DNA from: Marixanthomonas ophiurae
GTDB taxonomy: Bacteria > Bacteroidota > Bacteroidia > Flavobacteriales > Flavobacteriaceae
Direction: 5' to 3'
Length of the DNA: 64,000 nt
Assembly: GCF_003413745.1 (NCBI RefSeq)
Contig: NZ_QVID01000002.1
Span: 496,001 to 560,000, forward strand
Below the pieces are notes generated by a model. That model was not told where the DNA came from, made no database searches, and was given only the letters and a program-made list of their open reading frames with translations. The number at the start of each line of letters is the position of its first letter. The first letter of the stretch is position 1. Shown one piece after another: positions 52,254 through 62,126 of this stretch. A program made the position numbers and the translations under genes.

Positions 52254-52323
52254 ATATCTTTAGTTGGTTTACATAAAGATACATTTAAGAAAGTATACTC
52301 GCTTCTTAAAAATTCTTAAAATA

Positions 52324-53190
52324 TTATCCTAAATATTTTTTCAGGATATGGCTTTTAGATTGTTGACGCAATCTCCGAATTGCTTTTTCACGAATTTGAC
52401 GCACACGCTCTCTACTTAAATCAAACGTATCACCAATTTCCTGTAAGGTCATTACTGGTTGTCCGCCTAGGCCAAAATTAAGTCTTACAACATCTGCTTC
52501 TCTAGGAGATAGGGTGTCTAGTGCACGATCAATCTCAATTCTGAGTGATTCGTGTATTAAAGACTTATCAGGGTTCGGGCTTTCACCAGAGCTAATAACA
52601 TCATATAAGTTGTTATCATTTTCGCCTTCTTGAAAAGGAGCATCCATAGATAAACTCTTGTTAGAGTTTTTCAACGAACTTTTTACTTTACGTACAGATA
52701 TGTCCAACTCTTTAGCAATTTCTTCTGCGGTAGGCTTACGCTGGTGTACTTGCTCTAAGTGAATAGCCGCTTTGTTTATTTTACTTATATCACCAATCTT
52801 GTTAAGCGGTAAACGTACTACACGAGCCTGTTCTGCAATTGCTTGTAAAATAGATTGTCTAATCCACCATACAGCGTACGAAATAAATTTGAAACCACGA
52901 GTTTCATCAAAACGCTTTGCAGCTTTTACTAAACCAACATTTCCTTCATTTATAAGGTCTGAAAGACTTAACCCTTGATTTTGGTATTGTTTTGCTACCG
53001 AAATCACGAAACGAAGGTTAGAGCGCGTTAGCTTTTCGAGGGCTGCTTGATCACCTTCACGTATACGTTGTGCCAATTCCACCTCTTCTTCGGCGGTAAT
53101 CATGTCTATTTTACTTACATCTTGTAAATAACTGTTTAAAGACTTTGTCTCCCTATTGGTAACCTGCTTCGTAATCTTAAGTTGTCTCAT
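52324..53190 (-). CDS. rpoD: Primary sigma factor RpoD/SigA
   Basis: A 288-residue sigma-70 lacking region 1.1, the normal size in Bacteroidota. Region 1.2/2 includes [55 protein letters not shown] and [16 protein letters not shown]. Region 3 has [14 protein letters not shown]. Region 4 ends [20 protein letters not shown]. This factor recognises the TTTG / TAnnTTTG promoters found elsewhere in the window. It is transcribed alone; no dnaG or rpsU lies nearby. Confidence 0.95.
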   Translation of the reverse strand: MRQLKITKQVTNRETKSLNSYLQDVSKIDMITAEEEVELAQRIREGDQAALEKLTRSNLRFVISVAKQYQNQGLSLSDLINEGNVGLVKAAKRFDETRGFKFISYAVWWIRQSILQAIAEQARVVRLPLNKIGDISKINKAAIHLEQVHQRKPTAEEIAKELDISVRKVKSSLKNSNKSLSMDAPFQEGENDNNLYDVISSGESPNPDKSLIHESLRIEIDRALDTLSPREADVVRLNFGLGGQPVMTLQEIGDTFDLSRERVRQIREKAIRRLRQQSKSHILKKYLG

Positions 53191-53325
53191 ATATATAGCC
53201 TATGTTTAATTTTAATAACAGGGCATGATAAGGCTTAGAATCCATAAATCCAAATTCTTAACACCTTTTGTTAAATATTATGCCGAAAAGGACTAAAATA
53301 AGTACATTCAAGCTAAAATAAAGTC

Positions 53326-53538
53326 ATGAAAAAATATATTTCAAGCTTATTTGTAGCATTAATGTTCTTAATTTCAAAGGCAGAAGCGCAAATTCCGAAA
53401 GAAGTTCCGCATCCGGACAATAATAAACCGTTAGATTTATCAAATCCTGCCGACATTATAATTTATATTATAATCCCTGTGGTTTTTATAATATTGTTCT
53501 TCGTTTGGCGCAGTAAGCGAAAAAAGAAGAATAAATAG
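53326..53538 (+). CDS. Small exported single-helix membrane protein
   Basis: A 70-residue protein with a signal peptide (to about residue 22, KAEAQ), a short polar segment and one strong C-terminal membrane helix (IIIYIIIPVVFIILFFVW) followed by SKRKKKNK. Relatives are, as I recall, wrongly named adenylosuccinate synthetase in some Flavobacteria; nothing in 70 residues supports that. The function is unknown. It stands between rpoD and an aldo/keto reductase gene. Confidence 0.68.
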   Translation: MKKYISSLFVALMFLISKAEAQIPKEVPHPDNNKPLDLSNPADIIIYIIIPVVFIILFFVWRSKRKKKNK

Positions 53539-53603
53539 TTAGTCGAATGTTAGTTGCTGAAATAACATGTATTTTACAACTTTAGTATATAAAATAAATT
53601 TTT

Positions 53604-54551
53604 ATGAAAAAAAATCCACTAGGAAATACAATCTTAAAGATTTCACCCATAATTTTTGGAGGAAATGTTTTTGGTTGGACCTTAAACGAAAAAGAATCAT
53701 TTGAAATGCTTGATGCAATAACTGATTTGGGCATTAATTGTATAGACACGGCCGATGTTTACTCGCGTTGGGTTGATGGTAATTCAGGTGGCGAGTCTGA
53801 AAAAATCATTGGTAAATGGATGAAAGAACGCGGAAACCGAAAGGATATCATTCTTTGTACCAAAGCCGGAATGGATATGGGGCAAGGCGGTATTGATATT
53901 TCAGAAAAACATATTAAAAAATCAATTGACAATTCATTAAACCGTCTGCAAACCGACTATGTTAATTTGTACTACGCTCACAAAGATGACGAAACAACAC
54001 CTCCTGAAGAAACTTTAGGAGCTTTTAAAGATTTAATTGCTGAAAAAAAAGTACAATATATAGGTGCTTCAAATTTTTCAGCAGAACGATTACGTAAGTC
54101 CTTAGAAGTATCAAGAGTAAATGATTTACCAGCATACTCTGTTTTTCAACCGGAATATAACTTAATAGAACGCTCTAATTTTGAAGGAGGCATAGAAGAT
54201 ATTTGTGAAGAAGTTAACCTTGGTGTTGCTACATACTTTTCATTAGCAAGTGGGTTACTTACGGGTAAGTACACATCTGAAAAAGATATTGAAAATTCTT
54301 CCAGAGTAAGTTATGTGAAGAAACATTGGAATGAAAAAACAAAAAACATAATTAAGACTGTAAATAGTATAGCAAAAAGCCATAAAGTATCTCCTGCCGC
54401 TGTTGCAATATCTTGGGTCTTACACAGACCTGCAGTGTCAGCTCCCATTGTAAGCGCAACCAAAAAAGAACACCTTACAGCTTTTAAAGAAGCAGCCATC
54501 TTAGAGCTCACTATCACAGAAATTGAAACTTTAAACAATGTGAGTGCTTAA
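53604..54551 (+). CDS. Aldo/keto reductase
   Basis: A 315-residue AKR-fold enzyme starting MKKNPLGNTILKISPIIFGG. The tetrad region is DTADVYSRW (Asp, Tyr), CTKAGMDMG (Lys) and LYYAHKDDETT (His). The C-terminal NADPH segment APIVSATKKEHL is present. It belongs to the AKR branch of oxidoreductases such as YajO or Tas rather than the same group as the gene at 11969. The substrate is unknown; it has no operon partners. Confidence 0.87.
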   Translation: MKKNPLGNTILKISPIIFGGNVFGWTLNEKESFEMLDAITDLGINCIDTADVYSRWVDGNSGGESEKIIGKWMKERGNRKDIILCTKAGMDMGQGGIDISEKHIKKSIDNSLNRLQTDYVNLYYAHKDDETTPPEETLGAFKDLIAEKKVQYIGASNFSAERLRKSLEVSRVNDLPAYSVFQPEYNLIERSNFEGGIEDICEEVNLGVATYFSLASGLLTGKYTSEKDIENSSRVSYVKKHWNEKTKNIIKTVNSIAKSHKVSPAAVAISWVLHRPAVSAPIVSATKKEHLTAFKEAAILELTITEIETLNNVSA

Positions 54552-54589
54552 TTTCTGTTTTTTTTAAGAAAATGCATTGTACACTTGTA

Positions 54590-54597
54590 TATCTTTG
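54590..54597 (+). promoter_or_regulatory. Candidate -7 element (TATCTTTG)
   Basis: A TAnnTTTG match 33 bases before ATG 54631. It lies after the in-frame TTG at 54577, so that earlier start is unlikely to be transcribed. Confidence 0.45.
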
Positions 54598-54630
54598 GCG
54601 TGCTTATTGTTTATCTATTTCAAGAAATTT

Positions 54631-55290
54631 ATGGCGACTATGAGATTTATTTTGGTAATTATATGTATTGGTTTCACGACCTTTCACGGCGTGGCTCAAA
54701 TTGACAGTCAAAATACAAGTGTCCGTTTTGAAGCTATTGATAACACTCCAGATGAAACTCCAACAGGTCTTGAGCTTCCAGATCTTGATACACCGAGCCT
54801 TACCAATCCAAGAAAGCCAAATGATGAAAACCCAGGCCTAGGAGAAGAAGACCCTGATATTGACTTTAATACAGATGATGGTTTGTTGGACTATAAAACC
54901 GATGAAGCACCAAAATATTTTAAGAAAAAAGACAAGCCCGTTTTAGCTTCATATTTACAAGACCAAAAGTTAGGAGATGTTAAAACTAATGGAGAATTTG
55001 TAAATGTAATGTGTCGCGATCACGAATTTGTTGATGGTGATCGCATTCGAGTATTTGTTAATGATGATGTAGTACGGTCAGATATTTCTTTAACGTCTTC
55101 ATTTACAACAATAAAATTACCGTTACAAAAAGGAATTAATACCGTAGTTTTTGAAGCATTGAATCAAGGAACTTCAGGTCCTAACACAGCCGAATTGCAC
55201 GTATATGATGATAAAGCTCAATTAATTTCAGCCAAAGAGTGGAATTTAGGCACCGGTTACCAAGCTTCTTTTATAGTTATTAAAGAATAA
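54631..55290 (+). CDS. Exported protein of unknown function
   Basis: A 219-residue protein starting at ATG 54631 (MATMRFILVIICIGFTTFHG), with a possible later ATG at 54640. The signal peptide ends near VAQ. A long acidic Pro/Asp-rich stretch (about 30-100, with PDLDTPSLTNPRKPNDENPG) is followed by a beta-rich domain (NGEFVNVMCRDHEFVDGDRI, LPLQKGINTVVFEALNQG) that may be an Ig-like fold. I do not recognise the family. It lies upstream of another small flavobacterial gene, 44 bases away. Confidence 0.65.
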   Translation: MATMRFILVIICIGFTTFHGVAQIDSQNTSVRFEAIDNTPDETPTGLELPDLDTPSLTNPRKPNDENPGLGEEDPDIDFNTDDGLLDYKTDEAPKYFKKKDKPVLASYLQDQKLGDVKTNGEFVNVMCRDHEFVDGDRIRVFVNDDVVRSDISLTSSFTTIKLPLQKGINTVVFEALNQGTSGPNTAELHVYDDKAQLISAKEWNLGTGYQASFIVIKE

Positions 55291-55334
55291 TAATTTTCTA
55301 AAGTATCTTTACTTCTGAAAAAAAATAAAAAAAT

Positions 55335-55820
55335 ATGCTTACAGATTTTGAAAACTTACCAGACGATTCCCGTATCTGGATATATCAAACCAATCGTAAA
55401 TTCACCGATGAAGAAATTGCTGAAATTGAACCAAAAACAGCGTCATTTTTAAAAGAATGGACTGCTCATGGTTCTGATTTACAAGCTGGGTTTGAAATTA
55501 AACACAATCGATTTATAGTTATAGCGTTAAATCAATCTATTACTACGGCATCAGGCTGTAGCATTGATGCGTCAGTTCATTTTATTCAATCGTTGGAGAA
55601 AGAATACAACGTAGATTTAATGGATAAAATGAACGTTACGTTTTATTCCGGTGATTACATAGCCCACAAACCTCTTTCCGATTTTAGGAAAATGGCAAAA
55701 AGTAAATCTGTTTCTAAAAACACAATTGTTTTCAATAATTTGGTGAATACTAAAGAAGAATATTTGGAGAATTGGGAAGTGCCAGCAAAGGAATCTTGGC
55801 ACAATCGTTTTTTATCATAG
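55335..55820 (+). CDS. Conserved flavobacterial protein of unknown function
   Basis: A 161-residue soluble protein. Recognisable blocks are RIWIYQTNRKFTDEEIAEI, FEIKHNRFIVIALNQSIT, SGCSIDASVHFIQSLEKEY and the final KESWHNRFLS. Relatives carry the name ABC transporter ATPase in databases, but there is no Walker A, Q-loop or LSGGQ, so that label is unsupported. The gene sits 18 bases ahead of the GH3 fusion on the same strand. Confidence 0.72.
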   Translation: MLTDFENLPDDSRIWIYQTNRKFTDEEIAEIEPKTASFLKEWTAHGSDLQAGFEIKHNRFIVIALNQSITTASGCSIDASVHFIQSLEKEYNVDLMDKMNVTFYSGDYIAHKPLSDFRKMAKSKSVSKNTIVFNNLVNTKEEYLENWEVPAKESWHNRFLS

Positions 55821-55838
55821 TTTTAGTACTTTCGGTTT

Positions 55839-58757
55839 ATGAAAAAATTGCTTTTAACCTCACTGCTTACATTACTTTTTACATCCGCTTATAGTCAGCA
55901 AATCAACCCATTGATTATTAAAGAAGACTTTGAAAATCAACAGAAATGGGTGGATAGTATTTATGGCAATATGTCATTGCAAGAAAAAATTGGTCAACTT
56001 TTTATGGTCGATGTTTTTTCAAGCGCACCAAAAGCTAAAATTGATAAAGTAAAAGACCTAATAAATAACCAATATATTGGTGGGGTTATATTTTCAAAAG
56101 GAGGCCCAAAGCGACAAGCAAAATTAAACAACGAATTTCAAGAACTTTCAAAAACTCCTTTGCTCATTGGTATGGATGCCGAATGGGGACTCGCTATGCG
56201 ACTTGACACAACGTTCGCGTATCCATGGAACATGACTCTTGGTGCCATTGAAGATAATGATATAGTTCGTCAAGTTGGAAAACGAATTGGAGAGCAAAGT
56301 AAACGATTGGGGGTGCATATAAATTTTGCGCCTGTTGTTGATATTAATACCAATCCTAACAATCCCATAATCGGTAATCGTTCTTTCGGTGAAGACAAGG
56401 AGAATGTAACTGAAAAGGCCTTAGCTTTTATGAAAGGTTTTCATCAAGCTGGTATTTTGGGTAGTGCTAAACATTTCCCAGGCCACGGTGATACTGAAGA
56501 CGATTCGCATAAAGTGTTACCTACAATAGATCATACTCGCGGGCGGATTGACAATATTGAATTATACCCATATAGAAAGTTAATTAAAGAAGGATTGAAC
56601 AGCGTGATGGTAGCCCATTTAAATGTTCCAGCACTAGAAGATAAATTAAACTTTCCGTCGTCACTATCAAAAACAGTAGTAACCGATATATTAAAAGGAG
56701 AACTTGGTTTTAATGGTTTGATATTCACCGATGCCTTAAATATGCGTGGTGTTGCTAATTTCGATAAACCTGGTGAGATAGACCTCGCAGCTTTTTTAGC
56801 AGGAAACGATGTGTTACTTATTTCCGAAGATATACCGAAAGCCCATACCTTATTGGTTAACGCATATCGAGAAGGAGCTATTACTGAAGAGCGCTTAGCG
56901 CATTCCGTTAAAAAAATTCTGTATGCCAAATACAAGGTGGGTTTAAACGATTACCAGCCTGTTGACACTACTTATTTGGTTGAAGAGTTAAACACTGTAA
57001 ATGATGATGCTTTATATGAAAAAGCGATGGAAAATGCTTTAACCGTGCTTAAGAATGACAAAGCAACGTTACCTATTAAAGACCTTCAGAAAAAGAAAAT
57101 CGCATATGTAAATTTTGGTGATGAATCTGGAAAACCTTTCTTAGAAGAGCTTCGGAAATATGCCAATATAGATTGGGTAAAAGCAAATAATTTAGATGGC
57201 TATGTGCAAAAGCTGAAAGATTATAATTATGTAGTTATTGGTTTCCATAAAAGCAATGAAAACCCTTGGAAAGGTTACAAGTTTACTGAAAAGGAATTGG
57301 TATGGATATATGAAATTGCTCGGACTAACACGGTTATTTTAGATGTTTTTGCTAGGCCTTATGCACTTTCAGACCTCAAAACAGCTGCCAATTTTGAAGG
57401 TGTAATTCTATCCTATCAAAACAGTGAAGTTTCCCAGCAACTTTCAGCACAATTAATATTTGGAGCCAGAGAAGCCAATGGAAAGCTACCGGTAACGTTA
57501 GGAGAGGCATTTCCGCTCAACACACATTTTCAAACAAAATCGTTAAAGCGCTTACAATACGGAACACCGGAAAGTGTAGGAGTAAACAGTTATAAGCTTA
57601 AAAAAATTGACTCCTTGGCTAAGGTGGGATTGTGGGGTAATATGATGCCTGGTGCTCAAATTTTGATAGCCCGAAAAGGAAAGGTAATTTACAATAAGAC
57701 GTTTGGGCATCAAACCCAGCAAAAGAAGAGCGCTATCACGGATAATAACCTGTACGATGTGGCATCACTTACCAAGATTTTAGCCACTTTGCCTATGGTA
57801 ATGAATTTATTTGATCAAGGTGTGCTTACTATGGATACTACCTTAGGCGAAATGCTTCCGGAGTATAAAAACTCAAACAAAGCTAATGTCACACTCAAAG
57901 AAATGCTGTCACATTATGCCCGGTTTAAAGCATGGATTCCTTTTTACACCCATACTTTAGATACCATTACTCATAAGCCGGCTGCTAAATATTATAGTTC
58001 CACAGCAACTGAAAAGTTCAATGTTGAAGTTGCCGAGGATCTTTACATGCGTCGCGATTACCAAGACAGTATTTTTAAAATAATCAAGGATAGTGAGTTA
58101 AGACCGGTTAAGGGATATAAATACAGTGATTTACCTTATTATATTCTGAAAAAATATCTAGAAGAATTTTATGGTGCTCCATTAGAAACGCTCGTGCAAC
58201 GTAATTACTATGAATCATTAGGAGCGAATCATACTACATATTTACCATTAAGCAAATTTCCAAAAAGTATGATTGTTCCTACGGAAATAGATAACTCGTT
58301 CCGTATGCAAAAGGTGCAAGGGTATGTTCATGACCAAGGAGCTGCAATGTTAGGTGGCGTAAGCGGTCATGCTGGTTTATTCAGCACCTCTAATGATATT
58401 GCTAAAATCATGCAAATGTACCTATGGAAAGGTTTTTATGGCGGAACCCGCTATTTTAAACCCGAAACATTAGATGCTTTCAACACGTGCTATTATTGTG
58501 AGGACGATGTAAGGCGTGGAGTTGGCTTCGACAAACCCCAATTGGGCGATGCAGGGCCAACGTGTGGGTGTGTTTCCATGACTAGTTTTGGACATAGCGG
58601 ATTTACAGGAACGTTTGCTTGGGCAGATCCCGATTCAGAAATAGTATACATATTTTTATCCAATAGAACGTATCCTGATTCCCGAAATAGAAAACTGATA
58701 AGTAGTGATTTGCGTACAAAAATACAGCAAGCTATTTATGATGCCATTGATTATTAA
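55839..58757 (+). CDS. GH3 beta-N-acetylglucosaminidase fused to a beta-lactamase-fold serine hydrolase
   Basis: A 972-residue exported fusion (signal peptide ending SAYSQ). Residues about 40-370 are a NagZ-like GH3 domain: KHFPGHGDTEDDSH near 210 and the nucleophile Asp near 297 in FTDALNMRG. A linker domain (about 400-560) follows. Residues about 580-970 form a penicillin-binding/beta-lactamase-like serine hydrolase with SLTK near 643, Tyr-Ser-Asp near 761 and HSGFTGT near 919. The pairing suggests peptidoglycan recycling, sugar and peptide cleavage in one chain. Both active sites look intact. Confidence 0.9.
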   Translation: MKKLLLTSLLTLLFTSAYSQQINPLIIKEDFENQQKWVDSIYGNMSLQEKIGQLFMVDVFSSAPKAKIDKVKDLINNQYIGGVIFSKGGPKRQAKLNNEFQELSKTPLLIGMDAEWGLAMRLDTTFAYPWNMTLGAIEDNDIVRQVGKRIGEQSKRLGVHINFAPVVDINTNPNNPIIGNRSFGEDKENVTEKALAFMKGFHQAGILGSAKHFPGHGDTEDDSHKVLPTIDHTRGRIDNIELYPYRKLIKEGLNSVMVAHLNVPALEDKLNFPSSLSKTVVTDILKGELGFNGLIFTDALNMRGVANFDKPGEIDLAAFLAGNDVLLISEDIPKAHTLLVNAYREGAITEERLAHSVKKILYAKYKVGLNDYQPVDTTYLVEELNTVNDDALYEKAMENALTVLKNDKATLPIKDLQKKKIAYVNFGDESGKPFLEELRKYANIDWVKANNLDGYVQKLKDYNYVVIGFHKSNENPWKGYKFTEKELVWIYEIARTNTVILDVFARPYALSDLKTAANFEGVILSYQNSEVSQQLSAQLIFGAREANGKLPVTLGEAFPLNTHFQTKSLKRLQYGTPESVGVNSYKLKKIDSLAKVGLWGNMMPGAQILIARKGKVIYNKTFGHQTQQKKSAITDNNLYDVASLTKILATLPMVMNLFDQGVLTMDTTLGEMLPEYKNSNKANVTLKEMLSHYARFKAWIPFYTHTLDTITHKPAAKYYSSTATEKFNVEVAEDLYMRRDYQDSIFKIIKDSELRPVKGYKYSDLPYYILKKYLEEFYGAPLETLVQRNYYESLGANHTTYLPLSKFPKSMIVPTEIDNSFRMQKVQGYVHDQGAAMLGGVSGHAGLFSTSNDIAKIMQMYLWKGFYGGTRYFKPETLDAFNTCYYCEDDVRRGVGFDKPQLGDAGPTCGCVSMTSFGHSGFTGTFAWADPDSEIVYIFLSNRTYPDSRNRKLISSDLRTKIQQAIYDAIDY

Positions 58758-58771
58758 AAAGAAAATAAAGT

Positions 58772-59902
58772 ATGAAAATAGCCATTGTATGTTACCCGAC
58801 TTTTGGCGGTAGTGGTGTTGTTGCTACCGAATTAGGCATAGCCCTATCAGAACGAGGCCATGAAGTTCATTTTGTAACCTATAAGCAACCAGTTCGGTTA
58901 GAGCTACTTTCAAAAAAAATATTTTTTCACGAAGTATCGGTACCTGACTATCCATTGTTTCACTATCAACCTTATGAATTGGCACTATCCAGTAAATTGG
59001 TCGATACCGTTAAGTTGCACAACATAGATTTGCTACACGTACATTATGCCATTCCCCATGCATATGCAGGTTATATGGCCAAAAAAATGCTAGAAGAAGA
59101 AGGGATTTACTTGCCTATGGTAACCACCTTGCATGGAACAGACATTACCTTAGTAGGAAACCATGAGTTTTATAAGCCAGCTGTAACATTTAGTATTAAT
59201 AAAAGTGATGTGGTTACCTCGGTTTCACAAAGTCTGAAAGACGATACCAACCGTCTTTTTACTGTTGAAGACGATATCAAGGTAGTCCCTAATTTTATTG
59301 ATATGGCGAAGCACAATCCATCTTTTACTGATTGTCAAAGAGATTTAATGGCCGAACCCCAAGAACATATCATAACACATGTAAGTAACCTTCGGAAAGT
59401 AAAACGGGTGACTGATGTGATTGAAGTGTTCGACCGTATTCAGAAAAAAATACCTGCTAAATTATTAATGGTAGGCGAGGGACCTGAAAAAGAAACTTGT
59501 GAAGAACTTTGTATTGAAAAAGGAATAAAAAATAAAGTTGTCTTTTTAGGGAATAGCAGTGAAGTAGGTAAAATTTTGTGTTTTAGTGATCTGTTTTTGT
59601 TGCCTTCGGAAAAAGAAAGTTTTGGTTTGGCGGCTTTAGAAGCTATGGCCAGTGGTGTTCCTGTTATTTCGAGTAATGCCGGCGGACTTCCAGAAGTTAA
59701 TAAAAATGGAGTAAGTGGCTATTTAAGTGATGTTGGTAATGTAGATGAAATGGCTAAAAATGCCGTCTCAATACTTTCTTCTAAAGAAACTCTTGCAAAA
59801 TTTAAAAAACAGGCTCGAGAAACCGCAAAAACCTTCGATACTAAAAATATTGTACCTTTATACGAAGCAGTTTATGAACAAGCTGTAAAAATGAAAGTGT
59901 AA
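58772..59902 (+). CDS. bshA: N-acetyl-alpha-D-glucosaminyl L-malate synthase BshA
   Basis: A 376-residue GT4 glycosyltransferase starting MKIAIVCYPTFGGSGVVATE. Signatures are LHVHYAIPHAYAGYMAK, TTLHGTDITLVGNHEFY, VSNLRKVKRVTDVIEVF, and the donor-binding EKESFGLAALEAMASGVPVI. It makes GlcNAc-malate, the first step of bacillithiol, the main low-mass thiol of these bacteria. It follows the GH3 fusion by 14 bases and may be cotranscribed. bshB and bshC are not in the window. Confidence 0.93.
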   Translation: MKIAIVCYPTFGGSGVVATELGIALSERGHEVHFVTYKQPVRLELLSKKIFFHEVSVPDYPLFHYQPYELALSSKLVDTVKLHNIDLLHVHYAIPHAYAGYMAKKMLEEEGIYLPMVTTLHGTDITLVGNHEFYKPAVTFSINKSDVVTSVSQSLKDDTNRLFTVEDDIKVVPNFIDMAKHNPSFTDCQRDLMAEPQEHIITHVSNLRKVKRVTDVIEVFDRIQKKIPAKLLMVGEGPEKETCEELCIEKGIKNKVVFLGNSSEVGKILCFSDLFLLPSEKESFGLAALEAMASGVPVISSNAGGLPEVNKNGVSGYLSDVGNVDEMAKNAVSILSSKETLAKFKKQARETAKTFDTKNIVPLYEAVYEQAVKMKV

Positions 59903-59942
59903 AGTATACACTGTTTATCTGCTTCATAAAAATTTGATACGG

Positions 59943-60392
59943 ATGAAAATTCTCTTAATGTCTATTGTAATATTATTCTCTACGTGTAAGGGTGGTCAAT
60001 CACCTCAGGTTGAAGTATCTAATAATATTCCTTTTCAAGTGTTGGTTTCGTCATCACAAAGTAATATTGAAGAACCACAACGTAAAATCATTAAAAGCCA
60101 AGAAGAACTACAAACTCTTTTTGCTGAAATAAATAAGACACGAAAACCGGGAATCCCAATCCCTGAAATAGACTTTGATAAAGAAATAGTGGCTTTTATT
60201 AATTTTGGGCAAACCTCTACAGGAGGTTATACTGTTGCTGTTGAGAGTATAAAAGAAACTAAAGATAATATAATGATTTTTGTAGGTGGAACTTCGCCCA
60301 ACCAGGGAGATAATGTAACCATGGTACTCACAACTCCTTTCACCATGATAAAACTTAACAAACAAATTTTACCAATCGTTTTTGAAGACTAG
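59943..60392 (+). CDS. PrcB-like lipoprotein
   Basis: A 149-residue lipoprotein starting at ATG 59943 (MKILLMSIVILFSTC, lipidated Cys15). An in-frame TTG nine bases upstream adds nothing conserved. The C-terminal region, EIVAFINFGQTSTGGYTVAV ... GDNVTMVLTTPFTMIKL, matches the PrcB C-terminal domain, named for the protease-complex subunit of Treponema dentilisin. The role here is unknown. The stop abuts an inverted REP-like pair. Confidence 0.72.
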   Translation: MKILLMSIVILFSTCKGGQSPQVEVSNNIPFQVLVSSSQSNIEEPQRKIIKSQEELQTLFAEINKTRKPGIPIPEIDFDKEIVAFINFGQTSTGGYTVAVESIKETKDNIMIFVGGTSPNQGDNVTMVLTTPFTMIKLNKQILPIVFED

Positions 60393-60530
60393 TCATTTCG
60401 ACGAAGGAGAAATCACATCCTACTTAACACATTCTGTCAGTCACGAATTGTTTGATATTTGATGCTTTTTTATTGTGCTTTTATCTTTACGCTCAATTGC
60501 GATTCCTCGTCGTACCTCCATCAGAATGAC
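60392..60530. repeat. REP-like inverted pair
   Basis: A left unit at 60392-60413 (GTCATTTCGACGAAGGAG) and a right unit at 60499-60530 that reads, on the minus strand, GTCATTCTGATGGAGG then a GGAATC end. The units face each other 85 bases apart, fill most of the gap after the PrcB-like gene, and share the GTCATT...GGAG core common in Flavobacteria. Confidence 0.6.
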
Positions 60531-60537
60531 AAATTCA

Positions 60538-61992
60538 TTAATAGTTTCGTTCAATAAATTCCATTGCATTACCGCGTAGCACGCGTTCTACAATTGCTTC
60601 GCCCGTAATTCTATTAAAATCTTTTAAATTTTTTCGGTTTTTGGATATATATGCTTTGGCGTGTTTAACTAGCTCATCAGCCAGATCACGAATGTTTTCA
60701 GCGGTCCATATACCTTTTAAAGGGTTGATAATTCCATCAAAATCACTACCAATACATTGTATCCCCCAACAGAACAAACCTTCTTTATCCAGGACTTCAG
60801 CGACATGTTCTACTTGTCGCCAAACCAATAACGATTTTTTTTGAAGCTGTTTCCGTTTATTCGGAAAGTAGATTTTAGATTCCTTAATCGCTTTCGGGCT
60901 GCCTATTCGTCTTTCGTCTAACTGTATCCCAAAAATTCCATTGCTTCTTGCTATTCGTATAAATTCAGTATCAAAAAAATTAATATCTATTTGGTTGAAA
61001 TATTCAGCTCGATCTGGATAATCTGTTTTATTCTTTTCAATCAAAGATCGATATCCATTCGCTGCTCCGTGGCTGGCAATTACAGGGATATCTTCAGTAT
61101 TAAAAGCGGTGTCCAATAAACCATAATACGTTTTTCTGGAATCTTCGCTCATATGCTTTACATCTATGGGAATCCGATTTCCGTTTGTATCATCCAGTAA
61201 CAAATTGATTGCCTCGAATCCTAACGGTGTTATCCCTGTGTTAATACCCCGCTTTTGGTTATTCTCTAAAGCACCAATGCTAATGCTTTTAGCATGACCG
61301 CATAGTTCATTATAAAAATGATGAGCAAAAGTGATAAATAATGGTCTGTGTTTCCATTGTTTTACTTTTTGTATGTTTTCTTTAACTTCAATAGGATTTG
61401 CTGTGTTTTCGTTTATTTTCAATCCGGTGTTGAATGCATGACCGCCCTCTATGGTTATTAATATATTTATGATTTTTTTGGTATCGGTTTCTAATTGTTT
61501 GTTGGTCTCAATCTCAGCATAACTGCTGACCACTCGGTAGGTGTAAAAAATACCGTCAACTTTTTCAACTTGATTATTGAGTTGCAGGAAAAAATCGTAT
61601 TCCGAAAGTAAGTCTTCAAAATAGTTATCGTGACTTAGCACATAATCAATACGACTTTGGCTAATGCTAGCGGCGAGATTTACAAGAACATCCGTTAAAC
61701 CCTTCCAACCCCATACTCTTCTGCTTAAGAAGTGTTTTTCAAAAGGATAGAGACTCACAATAACTACTTTAGTTTTTGCTTTTGCCAAAGCCGTCATATC
61801 GGTTTGGGTAAATTTGGTGAGTGTTACAATACGGTTTACAAACTTCTCCAAAAAGTTTGGCGGACTGTAATGCCAAATTGAATTTTTACGGCCAGTGTTG
61901 AGTGCATTTTGCTTTTTAGGGATGTATTTAAAACTTTTGCTATATGGTTTTAAAGAAGGATGGCAATGGATGTCTGTATAATGCGTTTCCAT
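60538..61992 (-). CDS. M19 family membrane dipeptidase-like protein
   Basis: A 484-residue TIM-barrel metal hydrolase. DIHCHPSLKPY supplies the first metal pair in HxH form. TIEGGHAFNTG carries the bridging Glu, FITFAHHFYNELCGHAKS and the nearby VIASHGAANGYRS the other His ligands, and IGSDFDG a late Asp. The order matches the M19 renal dipeptidase family. The protein is longer than usual, with about 100 extra N-terminal residues and no signal peptide, so it may be cytoplasmic and act on dipeptides or related amides. Confidence 0.83.
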   Translation of the reverse strand: METHYTDIHCHPSLKPYSKSFKYIPKKQNALNTGRKNSIWHYSPPNFLEKFVNRIVTLTKFTQTDMTALAKAKTKVVIVSLYPFEKHFLSRRVWGWKGLTDVLVNLAASISQSRIDYVLSHDNYFEDLLSEYDFFLQLNNQVEKVDGIFYTYRVVSSYAEIETNKQLETDTKKIINILITIEGGHAFNTGLKINENTANPIEVKENIQKVKQWKHRPLFITFAHHFYNELCGHAKSISIGALENNQKRGINTGITPLGFEAINLLLDDTNGNRIPIDVKHMSEDSRKTYYGLLDTAFNTEDIPVIASHGAANGYRSLIEKNKTDYPDRAEYFNQIDINFFDTEFIRIARSNGIFGIQLDERRIGSPKAIKESKIYFPNKRKQLQKKSLLVWRQVEHVAEVLDKEGLFCWGIQCIGSDFDGIINPLKGIWTAENIRDLADELVKHAKAYISKNRKNLKDFNRITGEAIVERVLRGNAMEFIERNY

Positions 61993-62077
61993 AATTGGTT
62001 TGTACCGTGTTGTATTTCATAAAGTTAAGCAACATAATCTACAAACGAAAGGAGTTTTATCCTGAAATTTGACATAA

Positions 62078-62106
62078 AAAAACCCTTGCTGATAACAAGG
62101 GTTTGA
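62078..62106 (-). terminator. Intrinsic terminator after the barrel gene
   Basis: AAACCCTTG (62080-62088) pairs with CAAGGGTTT (62096-62104) around seven bases, with A-run and T-run flanks. Confidence 0.88.
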
Positions 62107-62126
62107 TTTTCTATGCTTTTTACTGT

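Noticed and set aside
53326-53538. Adenylosuccinate synthetase
   Set aside because: Seventy residues consisting of a signal peptide and one membrane helix cannot be this enzyme.
55335-55820. ABC transporter ATPase
   Set aside because: No Walker A, Walker B or signature motif in 161 residues.
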